64,000 nucleotides of DNA from Ptychodera flava (GCF_041260155.1 NC_091940.1:3568001-3632000); one strand, 5' to 3'; shown: positions 36,701 through 45,223, counted from the first letter of the stretch. Numbers and translations: made by a program. Notes: generated from the sequence alone by a model not told the origin.

Positions 36701-38904
36701 GCAAAGTCCCATGCATTACATCAAAATTTTTATAAGGAGTTGAGCATTTGTTAATACATTTTAAGATGTACTGATGCATACATGTAAATAACAGTGGGCA
36801 TATCCAGTCTACACCATCATGGTGTAGTTGTGCAGGGGTATGCCATACAAGCATCATAAACAACCTGAAATCACAATCCACTTACTGATGTAGACAAACA
36901 TATTTGACTAATAAGATAGTGAATTTAGCATTGCAGTTATACAAAAATGAATAGACTGTACTCTGATTGCAATGTTGTCTATAAGATGGCTTGACTACAC
37001 AGTACTCATATTTATTAGCTACCTTTTCAAGTATTGTTAGTGATCTCTTCATGCCTTGTTTTCCTCAATGTTCAAAAATACATTTATTTGACCATAATAC
37101 ATTCATAGTGCATTTGGTTAGGTTTCCTGTCAATTTTAATGTTTTGAGCAAATGATGAAAGTAGTTGCAGTCCAGTTGTTGGAAAGTAATGGGTTTGTGG
37201 CCCACTGTGTCATGAACAAACAACAGAGTTTTGATATAATAGGCATGACTAATAAATGATTGTAGACAGTTTGTAGTATGTACTAGACAAATCTGTAATT
37301 GCATTGTCCACCTTAACTGTGATTGTAGTTATCTCTGATGATTTAATCAGGGAATGTCTTCTACCAGGATTAAGATGTCTACGTCAAGATTTAGAACAAG
37401 TAGCTCCAGAACATGAGGTACATGTACGTCTCTCAATGTTTTCTATCTCTTTCTTCATCTGTCCTGTCTTGTCTTATCTTGTACTTACACTCACTCAACT
37501 TCACTCTTATCTATTTATTTCCAATTCTCTTTTCTCATTCTCATTTCTTCATAATAATTTTATTTTTTCAATATTTGGCGATTGTTTTGATGTCATACAA
37601 CTCATGCTGCTGAGATGAAATGAGTATTGTGCATCTTGGTGAAAAAAATTCACATGATATCATTTGTCATTGGATTTTTTTAATATATTCATCTATCATA
37701 GTCATTGTTGTGTGATCTTGTAAATATAGTTATATTTCAACTTTGGTACACTATACTGGGATAGTATGTTTTTGGTAAGTTGGCCTGGTGTAGTCTGTTG
37801 ACATTAAAATCTTGACAGCATTTTGCTACTTCTTTACAAGATCAGGAACGGCAATATTGCCATTGACATGAACCCTGCTGACTAGAAAACTATAGAGAGA
37901 ATCATAAATGAGAGACTTTTAATTCCATGAAGTGACTCAATGTTGAACTTCAACGTATGTACATGGATGTACTCCAGGGAGAGTCAATAGTACAGTGTTC
38001 CTGCTACGTCAAAGTGCATATTCAACTGAAATTAATAATTCAACATTAATGTAGCATTTTTTAAATGCATTTTTCTGGTGAAATCAACTTCTCAATTATC
38101 TATTATATGTTTTGTTTGATCAGGAGGTAGTTAATTCAATGATCAAGGATTATGAAACCAAGATTGATGGTAGACCAGCCAATATGGAAAGGTAAGTAAC
38201 TCTTTATTGTCTCATCCATGAAGTCTTTTCACAATATCCTCTGCAAAGGTACATCTTTTACTGTACAGTAAATGACCATAAGTAACTCAGACAGAAGTTC
38301 ACAAGTTACCATATACCTGTTGTCATGGCAAATTTTGCAGTTTATAACTAGACGTAATGTCACCACATGCACAGTGAATAATATATAAAATAATGAAACC
38401 ATTGGTTAGATGACCCATGGGTTTTGAAATGATGCTCCATCCAATCCAATCAAATGCTCAGTAGTTTGAACTGCAAGGTCATTTGTCATTTATTATCGTG
38501 ATCTCACTTTCAACCAAATTTGACATGCATGGTATGTGCTTACTGCCTCAATGGAAAGAACAATCATATTCTTTTGAAAGTGCTCTGTGTTAGTGAACAT
38601 CATAGATATTGCTTTGAAGAAGATGTATCTGGTTAAAAGTGTAATATTCTCTGGTTGAGAGAGATGTAGTTTAATATTCTCTATCTAATCTATAAATCAC
38701 AGCAGTGATGAAGAGAGAATTCAATTTTTTTCCATGTTTGTCTTTTATTTGTACAGGAGTAGCAGTGTAAGCAGCGTTGGTAGCCATGGAAGTGCACAAC
38801 CGGAAGATGCTAAGTCTAAATTTTTCAACAAATTAGGAGCCTTAAAAGACAAATCCTCAGCTTCCAGAACCAAAGTGGCAACAATGTTCGCTCGCAAAAA
38901 GTAA
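354..38904 (+). CDS. RELCH: RELCH, RAB11-binding LisH/coiled-coil/HEAT protein (complete gene, 24 coding exons)
   Basis: Vertebrate RELCH (KIAA1468) binds RAB11 and OSBP on recycling endosomes and promotes non-vesicular cholesterol transfer to the trans-Golgi. The 24 exons listed below join with GT-AG introns and consistent phase to 3618 nt, 1205 residues plus stop, against about 1216 in vertebrates. Order: NPFLSD at residues 29-34; conserved block about 68-113 including LTALELHTEL and RDYFSNPGNFE; coiled coil about 153-178; LisH about 205-236; VGLNIPKPPD block; second coiled coil about 304-333; low-complexity polar linker about 335-455; HEAT-like helices from about 500 to beyond 1100; basic C-terminus ending ARKK. 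Starts at 354 (M1) and 420 (M23) both have purines at -3 and G at +4. M23 lies nearer the conserved NPF motif and would give 1183 residues. Orthology is clear by recall of the human protein; the exact start is not settled. Confidence 0.95.
1411..1583. mobile_element. Short hAT-like MITE, copy 1
   Basis: 173 bp starting CAGTGTTTTTGCTAAGG and ending in the inverted CCACTG form. The interior matches the element at 18974-19215 (the 'aaggggaacccc agtaaaatgac' stretch and the 'taacatt..ctgctgtccc' stretch). Flanks are CTGTA and TTGTA, a 4 of 5 match to a 5-bp target duplication. It is non-coding. Confidence 0.65.
5468..5692. mobile_element. TTAA-flanked MITE family 1, copy 1
   Basis: 225 bp with inverted ends TTAACCCTTTGAGCGC and GCGCTCAAAGGGTTAA. 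The other copy is at 29340-29565. The TTAA target and CCC termini are typical of piggyBac-type transposition. There is no open frame. Confidence 0.82.
6997..7732. mobile_element. Inverted-repeat element, about 0.74 kb
   Basis: The ends GGACTGTCTCAGATTGTCGC and its complement begin a pair of arms roughly 75-105 bp long (about 6997-7075 and 7627-7732). Each arm contains a purine tract (GGGGGGAGGGGG type). The interior is non-coding. No clean target duplication was found, so the superfamily is open. Confidence 0.7.
8322..8601. mobile_element. TTAA-type MITE family 2, copy 1
   Basis: About 280 bp from AACCCTTTTCCTGCCA to TGGCAGGAAAAGGGTTAA. It matches the copy at 57604-57885 along its whole length, and a partial inverted copy lies at about 18535-18650. 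The left TTAA has decayed to AAAA; the right TTAA is intact. Confidence 0.8.
9296..10879 (-). mobile_element. hAT-type DNA transposon, degenerate, 5-bp target duplication
   Basis: 1584 bp with ends CAGTGTTCGCGGT and ACCGCGAACTCTG, imperfect inverted repeats of about 13 bp. It is flanked on both sides by AATAG. Motifs with GCGTA/TACGC recur inside both ends. The interior holds decayed transposase pieces on the minus strand. CAG-type termini plus the transposase remnant place it in hAT. The 5-bp duplication is shorter than the usual 8 bp but is reported for some hAT lineages. Confidence 0.8.
9851..10457 (-). pseudogene. hAT transposase fragments
   Basis: Two open stretches on the minus strand, 10457-10233 and 10069-9851, lie in transposase order but in broken frames. 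The second contains PVSYVSCERGFSFQN, matching the conserved C-terminal hAT dimerisation motif (usually V..CERGFS..N). The first has DIRDYSTESLTTLIAHFG, resembling the segment just before that region. No full-length frame exists, so the copy is dead. Confidence 0.7.
10946..12383. mobile_element. Non-autonomous hAT-type element, 6-bp target duplication
   Basis: 1438 bp with exact 15-bp inverted ends CAGTGTTTTGCCCAG and CTGGGCAAAACACTG. Both flanks read TAGATA, a perfect 6-bp target duplication. It lies only 66 bp from the preceding hAT element. No transposase frame is visible inside. Confidence 0.82.
14076..14237 (+). CDS. RELCH: RELCH exon 2
   Basis: Residues 125-178. Contains SLDFARYSDDG and the coiled coil VAVLEFELRKAKETIKS. 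The acceptor TTTTCAG ends at 14075; the donor is GTTAGT at 14238. Confidence 0.93.
14619..14677 (+). CDS. RELCH: RELCH exon 3
   Basis: 59-nt exon, residues 179-198, Ser/Pro/Ala-rich linker between the first coiled coil and LisH. The acceptor CATGTCAG ends at 14618; the donor is GTGAGT at 14678. It is placed by phase and splice sites, since its sequence is not conserved. Confidence 0.8.
14678..17868 (+). other. RELCH intron 3
   Basis: 3.2 kb. A stretch near 15630-15680 ('ggggaactgaaccccagtaaaat') faintly resembles the short hAT MITE family. A run of A lies at about 15918. No exon or other repeat was recognised. Confidence 0.7.
17869..17982 (+). CDS. RELCH: RELCH exon 4 (LisH)
   Basis: Residues 199-236, the LisH dimerisation motif: AVNFLVNEYLLLNNY then KLTSITFSDEVDDQ. 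The acceptor TTTCAG ends at 17868; the donor is GTGAGT at 17983. Confidence 0.95.
18440..18532. mobile_element. Small TTAA-flanked MITE
   Basis: 93 bp between TTAACCTGTTCACACC and GGTGAAAGGGTTAA, imperfect inverted ends with TTAA at both sides. It lies in RELCH intron 4. Confidence 0.55.
18535..18650. mobile_element. Partial inverted copy of TTAA MITE family 2
   Basis: Reverse complement of the right part of the element at 57604-57885: the AACCCTTTTCCTATCAGACA end, the 'atcacttcccc' stretch and the 'cacccacttggct' stretch all correspond. The other end is missing. Confidence 0.6.
18744..18944 (+). CDS. RELCH: RELCH exon 5
   Basis: Residues 237-303. Opens with DFEDWDDVGLNIPKPPDIL, one of the most conserved RELCH segments, then HLYRDFGSH and an acidic tail. 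The acceptor TTTCAG ends at 18743; the donor is GTGAGT at 18945. Confidence 0.94.
18974..19215. mobile_element. Short hAT-like MITE, copy 2, with internal 71-bp duplication
   Basis: Starts CAGTGTTTTCACTAAGG and ends with the inverted form (TTAGCAAAAACACTG). A perfect 5-bp duplication, ATGGT, flanks it. A 71-bp internal unit is repeated in tandem from 19017. It begins just 30 bp downstream of the exon 5 donor. Confidence 0.8.
19594..19682 (+). CDS. RELCH: RELCH exon 6
   Basis: Residues 304-333, coiled coil (LNELNNVITQLQQDNEELK). The acceptor TTTCAG ends at 19593; the chosen donor is GTACGA at 19683. A second possible donor, CAG/GTACAC at 19665, would remove exactly 18 nt and keep the frame. 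Confidence 0.87.
19984..20120 (-). repeat. tRNA-derived SINE-like repeat, copy 1
   Basis: On the minus strand a box A-like TAGCCGAGTGGTT (about 20048-20060) and box B-like GTTCAAATCC (about 19991-20001) are spaced as in a long-arm (Ser/Leu type) tRNA. The adjoining 'gtggttcaata' stretch is shared with the copies at 59850-60411. The stems do not pair well enough for a functional tRNA. Confidence 0.55.
20633..21001 (+). CDS. RELCH: RELCH exon 7
   Basis: Residues 333-456, the largest internal exon. It encodes a polar, Thr/Gln/Glu-rich and probably disordered linker between the coiled coil and the HEAT region. The acceptor TTTTCAG ends at 20632; the donor is GTAAGT at 21002. Phase fits on both sides; the sequence itself is poorly conserved. 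Confidence 0.88.
21861..22035 (+). CDS. RELCH: RELCH exon 8
   Basis: Residues 456-514. Start of the HEAT region: LARSLPHIVPNVLLAKRE is almost identical to the vertebrate protein. The acceptor CCACAG ends at 21860; the donor is GTAAGT at 22036. Confidence 0.95.
22369..22481 (+). CDS. RELCH: RELCH exon 9
   Basis: Residues 515-552, HEAT helices (ELIPLILCT, LFNLIKKPDEEQ). The acceptor CATCAG ends at 22368; the donor is GTAAGT at 22482. Confidence 0.95.
22837..22999 (+). CDS. RELCH: RELCH exon 10
   Basis: Residues 552-606, including ILTGCVAFAQHVGPTRVETE and ERRLLVAESCGVLAPYLP, very highly conserved. The acceptor TACAG ends at 22836; the donor is GTAAGT at 23000. Confidence 0.96.
23125..23235. 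repeat. Short inverted repeat in RELCH intron 10
   Basis: Imperfect arms 'agcatatacatttgtttccc' (about 23131-23150) and 'gggaagcaaatatatgctt' (about 23217-23235) flank about 65 bp. It could be a very short MITE; no second copy was seen here. Confidence 0.45.
24326..24662. mobile_element. Palindromic MITE, copy A
   Basis: The two halves are imperfect inverted copies. The left contains 'tttcttgttctact' and 'aggttgtcaac'; the right 'gttgacaagctgaat' and 'caagaaactatagttgaca'. Related copies are at 25693-26125 and 50340-50649. Non-coding, in RELCH intron 10. Confidence 0.65.
24977..25117 (+). CDS. RELCH: RELCH exon 11
   Basis: Residues 607-653, HEAT helices: REIRSSLVLSMLQQMLFDEK and DMVREAVVKSLGIITAYIDD. 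The acceptor TGACAG ends at 24976; the donor is GTAAGA at 25118. Confidence 0.96.
25693..26125. mobile_element. Palindromic MITE, copy B
   Basis: The left arm has 'agtttcttgttctactcc', the right arm 'gtagaacaagaacttgtg', with 'cttggcctgtacatgtgtg' and 'acatgtatagactctgtgt' around the centre. It lies in RELCH intron 11. Confidence 0.62.
26374..26538 (+). CDS. RELCH: RELCH exon 12
   Basis: Residues 654-708, HEAT helices (GCELLLTALRDSSDMVVNAA, VYLPSFAMWAYELDKLE). The acceptor TTACACAG ends at 26373; the donor is GTAAGA at 26539. Confidence 0.94.
26950..27112 (+). CDS. RELCH: RELCH exon 13
   Basis: Residues 709-763. Contains LLVGALQCLVPFLYTSVL, aligned with the vertebrate LSALQSLIPSLF helix, then SAPFIDK. 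The acceptor TTTGCAG ends at 26949; the donor is GTTAGT at 27113. Confidence 0.92.
27246..27313. repeat. 34-bp tandem duplication
   Basis: Two adjacent, essentially identical copies of a 34-bp unit beginning 'attgcaactcctgtgtaaac', in RELCH intron 13. It is probably a recent slippage or duplication event. Confidence 0.85.
27551..27707 (+). CDS. RELCH: RELCH exon 14
   Basis: Residues 763-815. TRFPKPSSPLLDMSTIIGDK aligns with the vertebrate VTRFPRPMSPLQDVSTIIG, then WDKFNWVVNE. The acceptor CTTTCAG ends at 27550; the donor is GTAAGT at 27708. Confidence 0.95.
28131..28254 (+). CDS. RELCH: RELCH exon 15
   Basis: Residues 815-856: IPRLLEVLDSSD and FSKFFFNLCRTFGRTFTETK. The acceptor CTCCACAG ends at 28130; the donor is GTATGT at 28255. 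Confidence 0.94.
28653..28701 (+). CDS. RELCH: RELCH exon 16
   Basis: The shortest exon, 49 nt, residues 857-873: VKPKFQAVLNVPEDQI aligned with vertebrate VKPQFQEILRLSEE. The acceptor TTAATCAG ends at 28652; the donor is GTAAGC at 28702. Skipping it would break the frame. Confidence 0.92.
28890..29095 (+). repeat. tRNA-derived SINE-like repeat, plus strand
   Basis: A tRNA-like head has a box A-like 'attggtagggtac' (about 28912-28924) and box B-like 'gagttcaagaccc' (about 28948-28960). About 130 bp of body follows, ending in an A-rich 'aaataaaac'. It lies in RELCH intron 16. No second copy was seen in the window, so the SINE call rests on the head alone. Confidence 0.5.
29340..29565. mobile_element. 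TTAA-flanked MITE family 1, copy 2
   Basis: 226 bp from TTAACCCATTGAGCACC to GCACTCAAAGGGTTAA. It aligns along its length with the copy at 5468-5692 ('ccaaagtcaatttt', 'ggtccaaaatt', 'ttttggtgggaaaaa'). Confidence 0.82.
30038..30230 (+). CDS. RELCH: RELCH exon 17
   Basis: Residues 873-937: SLTKATVPVYATGVLTCYN, then EEDRKQLSTFLQDVITTLSL and HTPLDSVKAAFTEL. The acceptor TTGCAG ends at 30037; the donor is GTAAGT at 30231. Confidence 0.96.
30821..31003 (+). CDS. RELCH: RELCH exon 18
   Basis: Residues 937-998: YHELLMTVLWNGVVHTSALV, SARMFELLVKGVNETLV, ALITLSGDPE. The acceptor TTGTTCAG ends at 30820; the donor is GTAAGT at 31004. Confidence 0.96.
31260..31323 (+). CDS. RELCH: RELCH exon 19
   Basis: Residues 998-1019: SVRIATIPAFGTILE, nearly identical to vertebrates. 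The acceptor CTTACAG ends at 31259; the donor is GTGAGT at 31324. Confidence 0.95.
31401..31863. mobile_element. Inverted-repeat element with 25-bp ends
   Basis: 463 bp in RELCH intron 19 with TTATAACACAGCTCATCCGC at the left and the matching inverted sequence (GCGGATGAGGTGTGTTATAA) at the right. The arms agree at about 24 of 25 positions. No transposase frame is visible. The next element abuts it directly. Confidence 0.72.
31864..33158. mobile_element. Inverted-repeat element with arms of about 100-150 bp
   Basis: The left arm, about 31864-31965, recurs inverted at about 33000-33155. Matched segments include 'caacagcatatgtct' with 'caacagcgtatgtct', 'gtgagtca', and 'catggatgtaaaaaata'. The right arm carries about 60 extra bp. 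The interior is non-coding. It is joined to the preceding element in RELCH intron 19. Confidence 0.68.
33470..33608 (+). CDS. RELCH: RELCH exon 20
   Basis: Residues 1020-1066: SFLDDPQYKDQHSLTVELIK and TFGRVGPNSEPKFRDD. The acceptor GTTACAG ends at 33469; the donor is GTAAGC at 33609. Confidence 0.96.
33767..35738. mobile_element. Large foldback (long inverted repeat) element in RELCH intron 20
   Basis: 1972 bp. The ends CCAATCTG(T/A)TTAAAATCAG begin outer arms of about 130 bp (33767-33893 and 35617-35738) that match closely. An inner arm pair (about 34095-34256 and 35193-35350) also matches. Arm segments between them have diverged. The centre holds repeated 'ctcggccagt' motifs (34388-34500) and a short hairpin (35031-35087). 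It is CpG-richer than its surroundings. No transposase and no clean target duplication were found. Confidence 0.82.
35031..35087. repeat. 57-bp hairpin in the foldback centre
   Basis: AAGCCCTGCATACAGGTCTG and the inverted CAGACCTGTACGCAGGGCTT can pair over 20 positions with one or two mismatches around a loop of about 17 nt. It sits in the loop region of the larger foldback element. Confidence 0.8.
35970..36086 (+). CDS. RELCH: RELCH exon 21
   Basis: Residues 1066-1105: FVLPRLTAIAHANN, an Asn/Thr-rich insert, then DIALQLFEAYSALSCC. The acceptor CTTTCAG ends at 35969. The donor GTATCC at 36087 is weak, but phase and protein conservation fix it. Confidence 0.9.
37329..37417 (+). CDS. RELCH: RELCH exon 22
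   Basis: Residues 1105-1134: ISDDLIRECLLPGLRCLRQD then LEQVAPEHE. The acceptor TTGTAG ends at 37328; the donor is GTACAT at 37418. Confidence 0.94.
38124..38191 (+). CDS. RELCH: RELCH exon 23
   Basis: Residues 1135-1157: EVVNSMIKDYETKIDGR, matching vertebrate EVILSSMIKECEQKV. The acceptor GATCAG ends at 38123; the donor is GTAAGT at 38192. Confidence 0.93.
38757..38904 (+). CDS. RELCH: RELCH exon 24 (last)
   Basis: Residues 1157-1205 and stop TAA. A Ser-rich stretch is followed by EDAKSKFFNKLGALKDK and a basic ending MFARKK, resembling the vertebrate FLNKMGQ...VFQRKK tail. The acceptor TGTACAG ends at 38756. Confidence 0.94.
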
Positions 38905-41900
38905 CCATCAAATGTATGTCTGAGATTATTTCGTGGAAGTCTTTGTTACATAAAATGCAATATAATTGTCATCATGTGTGATGATGGCAGTTTAGAGTAC
39001 AGTAGCTAGTAGTGTTTGTACCAGTAATATTAGTTTGGAAGATTGTTGTTTTCTTGCCCAGAAATTTGACACATGGCAGTACCTGGCTGTCTTGTCAGAT
39101 AATTCATGTCATAGTGCAATGCAAATTGCCTATACAGCACTTGTATCTGACATCATATACTGTAGCATGTGAATATCATGGCTTGGTTCAATCTCTGTCA
39201 GTCTGTCTTTCAATATGAAGTCTGTGTGACATACAGCCAAACGTATCCAAGTCTTTCAGTTTTCACCTTTATACAAAGAAGCAACAACACCAATTACAAA
39301 GCATCTTGCCAATTGCTCTATCTATCATATTCAATTTGTATGATGGTGACTGGTAAGCCTGTTCAATTAGGTATATACTTCGCTTTCATTCTAACAGGAT
39401 ACCAAAAAGTTGTCAGAGCCCCCAGGTATTGTACATGGGCAAACCACAAGAGTAAGATTTAATTCTATTACTCCATAACCAGGCTAAGATCCTGAATATT
39501 TTAACACAAAGCATTCTAGACTCTTGAAACTGTGATTAGATTAGCCTGCAAAAATTTGTACTGGGTTTGCTGCAGGGATGCACTGTAGTCTGAGATATTT
39601 TGTGTAGATTGCAGAGAATGTTGTCTCATACATAGACCCAGCTATTTAGAATCACCCTTTGAGTACAGCACTTCAATGAATCCCCATTCAAGGAGAGGGA
39701 ATACATGACTTGGACTGCTTTTGTCAAAAGCAAAAAAAGTGAGTGATAACAAAAATAAGCGAATGAAGCTGTCAGTGTAGACTGGAAGAACCGTCCCTTG
39801 AGGGCGCTCTCCGTGAGACGTCAACCATTACCCTTAGTAGACAAGCTATCTATATTCCAAATGAGGACTAAACCTTCAGGCCTGTAATCATAGCTATTGA
39901 TATTCATTATATTGAGTCTTATGAAAGTTAATACAATATATCTTGAGTATTTATCATAGCGGACACGTTTACCTTCAAACTTACCTTAGACAGGTAAATT
40001 AGCATTCAATGAACACTGTTTATTTATTAAAGTCAAATGCAAACAATTAGCAATTTATTATAGTCAAGTAGTAATGATATGACGTTAAATATTGACAGCT
40101 GTCATGACATCATGTAGCTGAATTTGGAACAGCTAATGTAGGATGTGATCAGCATTAACAGTACTTGCTAGTCCTTTGAAATACTAATCCTGTCAGTTTT
40201 TACAACTGTATAATTCAAATCAGGCAAATTTGTAGCTATTTGGGTCTATGTATGTGATGACTGTCTAGGTCCTAGTATCTCTGACATGATGCATGGCTGT
40301 GGAAATCATCCTTGTCTGCAGGTCAGAAGGATGTAACCTCTCTACAGACAAACACCTATCCTCAACAAAGCCATATTGATTCAGAACACTGGAGCTCTGT
40401 TAATCATCTATTTCATGTACAGTGCAGTTGTACTGGGTTTTAATGTCAGCAATACAATGATACAGCTTGCAGTACATGCATGTACGTGTGTTATTTTATC
40501 AAGTCTTTAATACTGAAGTGCAATTTTGTGGAAATTACATATCTCAGCATACCATAATAACTATGGTACAGAGCCATTTCAAGTTCTGTGAGATAGTGTG
40601 TTATCAGTAACAGGGCTGTTTGATACAAGTACTACATTCCTGTTAATTCTCCAATTTCAGTGTCTCTACCCTTAAATACCAAAGATAAGAGACTATTCCA
40701 TGACATAATAACAACAAAATAAACACAATGATAATTTTAGATATGACACTGTCTTCACACAGAACTAAAGATTATCATCAAGCATTTCAGACAGTAAAGT
40801 ATGGTCAGTTTAATTTGTTACCTTTTAATCAAGTATAATCAAATATTGTGTAAAGTAGTGATCACAATATGACATTACTTTTTACGTCATTTGCTTAATA
40901 TGAGTAAGAGTGGCTTGTTGTATGATAATAGTATGTGTATAGTGTCATATTTGTATAATTCTTCCAGTTTAGTATTGCAACTTGCTCTTTCATAAAAAAC
41001 AGGATTTCGTTCTCAAGTCATTTGTAATATCAAATACACTATTGAAATCATTACCTGTAACTGTTACTGATCTAAGTTTAGTACAGATATAGGGTTTGTT
41101 ACGCATAGCTAAGAATGAGAGATATGCTGTGTAGACACTTTACAGCCCAGCACATCTGAGCTGTATCGTTACATTTGTTTTGAAAAACAAGGTTTTATAG
41201 CATTAATCTTTAAAGTGAAAAGTTCATGTCAGAATGTTTTCCTCCATAGCTTCAGATTGTAAACTTTGTCAACGCTTGTCAAGTTGAGTATATTGATAGG
41301 GTTTGTAGACATTTTGCAGTTGTTTCATGTTCATTTCCAAGTTTGATTTGATGTTGAAAAATTTACACTCAGTACAATTAAGATGAAGATGTGTGATTTG
41401 TGTTCACAACTGTAATTGTAATGATTGTAGCATTGATGATGTAGCAAGTTTTCAGTTTAGATTTACTGTGAAACCACACTTAGCTTACAACTATCCTTAT
41501 TGAGGCAATTCTTGAGTGTCTCTCTGTTAGTGGAGGCTATCTAGTAACAGAGCAGATCTCCAGTTGTTCACAGACTGATTTGTGCCGGATAGATTATCAT
41601 TACGGATGGGTAGCTAGTGTTCTGTCTTTGAAAACGGTATGAGTGTAAGTACTGAGAAAATGGCATTTATAAAGTGTTTGACTGGTTGGTTTGGTAGAAA
41701 TCTGATATGGACAATAAAAACTAAATATCACATGCATGGTAACATTTAAGGTATGTGCCTCCAAAGTGAAAGACTTAAACTTTTGCTCAAACTTTTCCTC
41801 AAGGAATAATTCAACCATTCTTTCAAAATCAAGAATAAAAATCGAGGGTCACCATGCAAATTTTGGTACTAGAAACACAAATTACTCAAGATTTACATAT

Positions 41901-42137
41901 TTGAAATTAAAACAACCACCATCCCTGTGTTAACTCCATGAAGAAAACATAAAGTTTTTTGAAAAACTAAGACGGTGAAAAGTTTTCTTACACCAAGAGC
42001 TTTAAAATGAACCCCCACAAGTGGTATATCAGAAAAGAATTTTCAAAGTTTGAGAGTCCGAATATCTGTTCCCAGAAGTGTGTTCTACCTTAAAGTGAAG
42101 TGTAACACAGAAACAAACCCTATTACCTGCAGCAGAA

Positions 42138-42205
42138 TAGCACAGCCTTGGTGTGTTTCACGATACCAGGATAGCACAGCCTTGGTGTGTTTCACGATAC
42201 CAGGA
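42138..42205. repeat. 34-bp tandem duplication
   Basis: Two identical adjacent copies of a unit starting 'tagcacagccttggtgtgtt'. It lies inside the probable RELCH 3' UTR. Confidence 0.9.
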
Positions 42206-43794
42206 TATTTCATATATCAGGAAATGTTGCCATGTGAAGGCTAGCTCGTCAATTGTATGAGATCATAATGATATTGTCTTTGAAAGGATTGTAGCTGTAC
42301 ATTTTGATGATTTTTCTTCAGTGTTTTCTTCATGTTTCAGTATTTGTATTTCACACTGTAGAATCATTATTAGTCGCGTTTGAAAGCAGAAACTGACTCC
42401 TTTCCAACCATTGTTTGAAATGAAAGAAAAAATTGATCCGTGCAAAATTCATGGAGCATGCCAAGCTTGAGAGGAAAAGTTGTGGCTGTAAGTAGCCTTT
42501 CATGATTACTCGGTCAAACATAACCATCATTAATGTTTCTATAGAGACAACTCTTTCACTTCAGAAAAGTGAAATACAGTATACCAACCCTGAAAGTAGT
42601 GAATAGAATACTGCAATATAACATTCAACACATACTTGATGATAATCTTCATGGTCACACAATTGACACTTTTGTAAGATAACAACCTGGGTCAACTTTG
42701 CTGTTTTAGGTACATTCTCATTGTAGTAATCCTAAGACATGGTTTGGGGAAACAGAGCTCTTATACATCTCATAACTGATAAAACCCACCTATTTGTATT
42801 CTACGTTCACAGGATATTGTATGCAAGTGTTGTCCATATTCCCAAACTAAAATTTGCTGCAATAACTTCATCAGTCAATATTGCCATCATGTCTTGTTTT
42901 TGAAGACCAATTATAGATTCTGTTAAAAGACATTCAGCTTGTTATACCTTCACATAATGGAATCAGTAAAACAGTGCACAATGGCTTTTCAAATGATGAA
43001 AGCCATATAGGATATGGACTTTAGATAACAACTTACATTTTGCAAAATTGTTACACAGATTACACTTACATTTTACAAAATTGTTACATACATTTTAAGC
43101 AGGACAAACAATATTGTACAACAAATTTGTCACTAGATGCTTTCTACTGGCACATTATATGAAACTTGGATTGTATTCCATAGATGTACACCATGTTTGT
43201 GGTGTTTTCTGTCCAGTTTTTTGATAAATAAGGGTTGAAAGCATTATAAACCATTGCCAGTACCAGGAGGGGCTTACAATGATAGCTAAGGTAATTTTGT
43301 AAACTGTATAACACCCAACCTATAACAATGCATAAAATTGACATCTTGGAATTTTGCATGAAATATTTTAACTATGTGAATGTCTTCTTCAAATAAGCCC
43401 AGTCTGTGTATATGTGTAAGTATACAATATTTTCATTGATTGGAAATACATTGTAGATTATAATGGGTGTGATGTATTAAAGTATTGTATTGAAAGTTGT
43501 TCAAAGAACACCACAGATAAATTCACTCAAACTAAAGACTATCATATGGGATAATTATTTGTGGACAAACGATAGTCTTTGTACCATAGCTTATGACAAG
43601 TTCAGAGTAAATTTATTTCAAATATCAGAATTATTGATAGCATATATGCATTCTAGTTGAATCATGAAGATGTGTAAGATTTGTATTCAGTGATGTGTGT
43701 TTGTGGATGGCTGTATGACTTGCTATTTCACTCTGTAAGCTGTGTTTGTTTGTGCTACTGTATATTGTCACCAATGTTTTTGTATGATATTTGT

Positions 43795-43800
43795 AATAAA
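43795..43800 (+). terminator. Candidate RELCH poly(A) signal
   Basis: AATAAA in a T/G-rich context, 4.9 kb after the RELCH stop. It is one of at least two candidates. Confidence 0.35.
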
Positions 43801-45223
43801 TGGATGTTTCACATAAATGCAAATGATTTAAATTCAATCACATTAAATATGTACAGAATTATGAAAAGGATTCTTGAGTCCTGTGTCACGTCTTACTCAG
43901 TGAGAAAGAGTTTGGATGTCTCTATCTGAGTATCTCTGTATGGGTGTATGTGTGTATTTATATGAGTGTGTATGTTTCTGTGTATCTATGTATGGGTGTA
44001 TGTGTGTATTTATGTGGATTCGTGTCTGTCTGCTGAGAGTGGTTGATATCCACCATTGTTATGATCATTAGGTCCACACCTGTATGGAGATCGACTATGC
44101 CATAGCGTTGATCACAAATGACGTCACTTTTTCTCTCATGAATATGCATAAGTATTTGTTTGCATTTTCTACATCAACGATGAAAAGAAAACTTGCTAGT
44201 GATACAATGGCAACTAAAAGTCACACTAATTTTTATGAATTTATGGTTCAGACTACAAGCTGCAACAACAGTCATGCATGCAACAAAATTTGTCCGAATT
44301 TCAGGCAGCGTTGTCTGATGTCGCACGCATGCAGCTTTATTTAGTAACTAATCTGAAATCGTGATCAATGCTATTAGAGCTGTAGAATATTTTCTCGAGC
44401 TTGGCTAAAATAATACAAGAACTTTAATTGAAAAACCGCGGGATAATTTTACAAGATTCAACATATCATTCCCATATTGAACTACCCAAAATATCTTTGT
44501 TCCTCAAAACCCTTCACATTTTTTTTGTTGGCAACATCTCATTGTAGGCGGAGGGCGGCAGCCAATTTATGCATTTACTTTGTTTACTATCAAATTGCTA
44601 ATGTAGTTTGGGAACACTCCAAAACTGATGACATTCAATGTCCATATCTCAATGTTTTAAGTAGAATATCACGACTGATGTTTTACAGTAAATGTTACTA
44701 GGATGGAGCGATATGGGCATGGGTATATAAAACAATATCAAAATCTATAGCATGTGTGGTTGCATCCAGTAAGCCAAAGATTATGGTGCTCACAATAAAC
44801 TGAAAAGATGAGCTTGAGTTTTCCTGATATGTAATGACTAATGGTATAAATTAATTGCGCATCCATTGTCTCCAGTCCTCCAAAGATCAGATATTAACCA
44901 TTGTGATGGCATAATGAGTGAGAAAATTGAACAAGGACTTGACAACTGTGACATATTACATCATCAACAAAGCTACTTCATTTGGAGTTTATTAAATTGG
45001 ACAAAAGTCTGGTGAATAACCGGACAATAATCACACTAGGACATCTCTGTGGGGCATTGCATCATCAAAAGGTGCTGCTGAACTGAGGCTGCTTTCACAA
45101 ATACTTTGGGAGGGGTTGGAGGAATGATTCTTTTTAGAACCCCACCCCCACCCTTCAATACCCTCAAAACACATCCCCCCCACTATTAGATGGCCAAACA
45201 TAAATTACACTAAAATTTTGATA

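Larger units (their letters stand above)
38905..43800 (+). other. Probable RELCH 3' UTR
   Basis: No coding frame with support is found in these 4.9 kb. Candidate poly(A) signals AATAAA occur at 40718-40723 and 43795-43800. The true 3' end, and whether several are used, cannot be decided from the sequence. Confidence 0.5.

Noticed and set aside
43541..43590. 'aaagactatc ... gatagtcttt' inverted pair in the RELCH 3' UTR
   Set aside because: A stem of about 10 bp with a loose loop; too short for a confident miRNA precursor or element call.
43922..44030. CRISPR-like or satellite array from the repeated 'gtatgggtgtatgtgtgtat'
   Set aside because: Only two degenerate GT-rich copies, and the window is animal DNA. 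It is simple-sequence drift.
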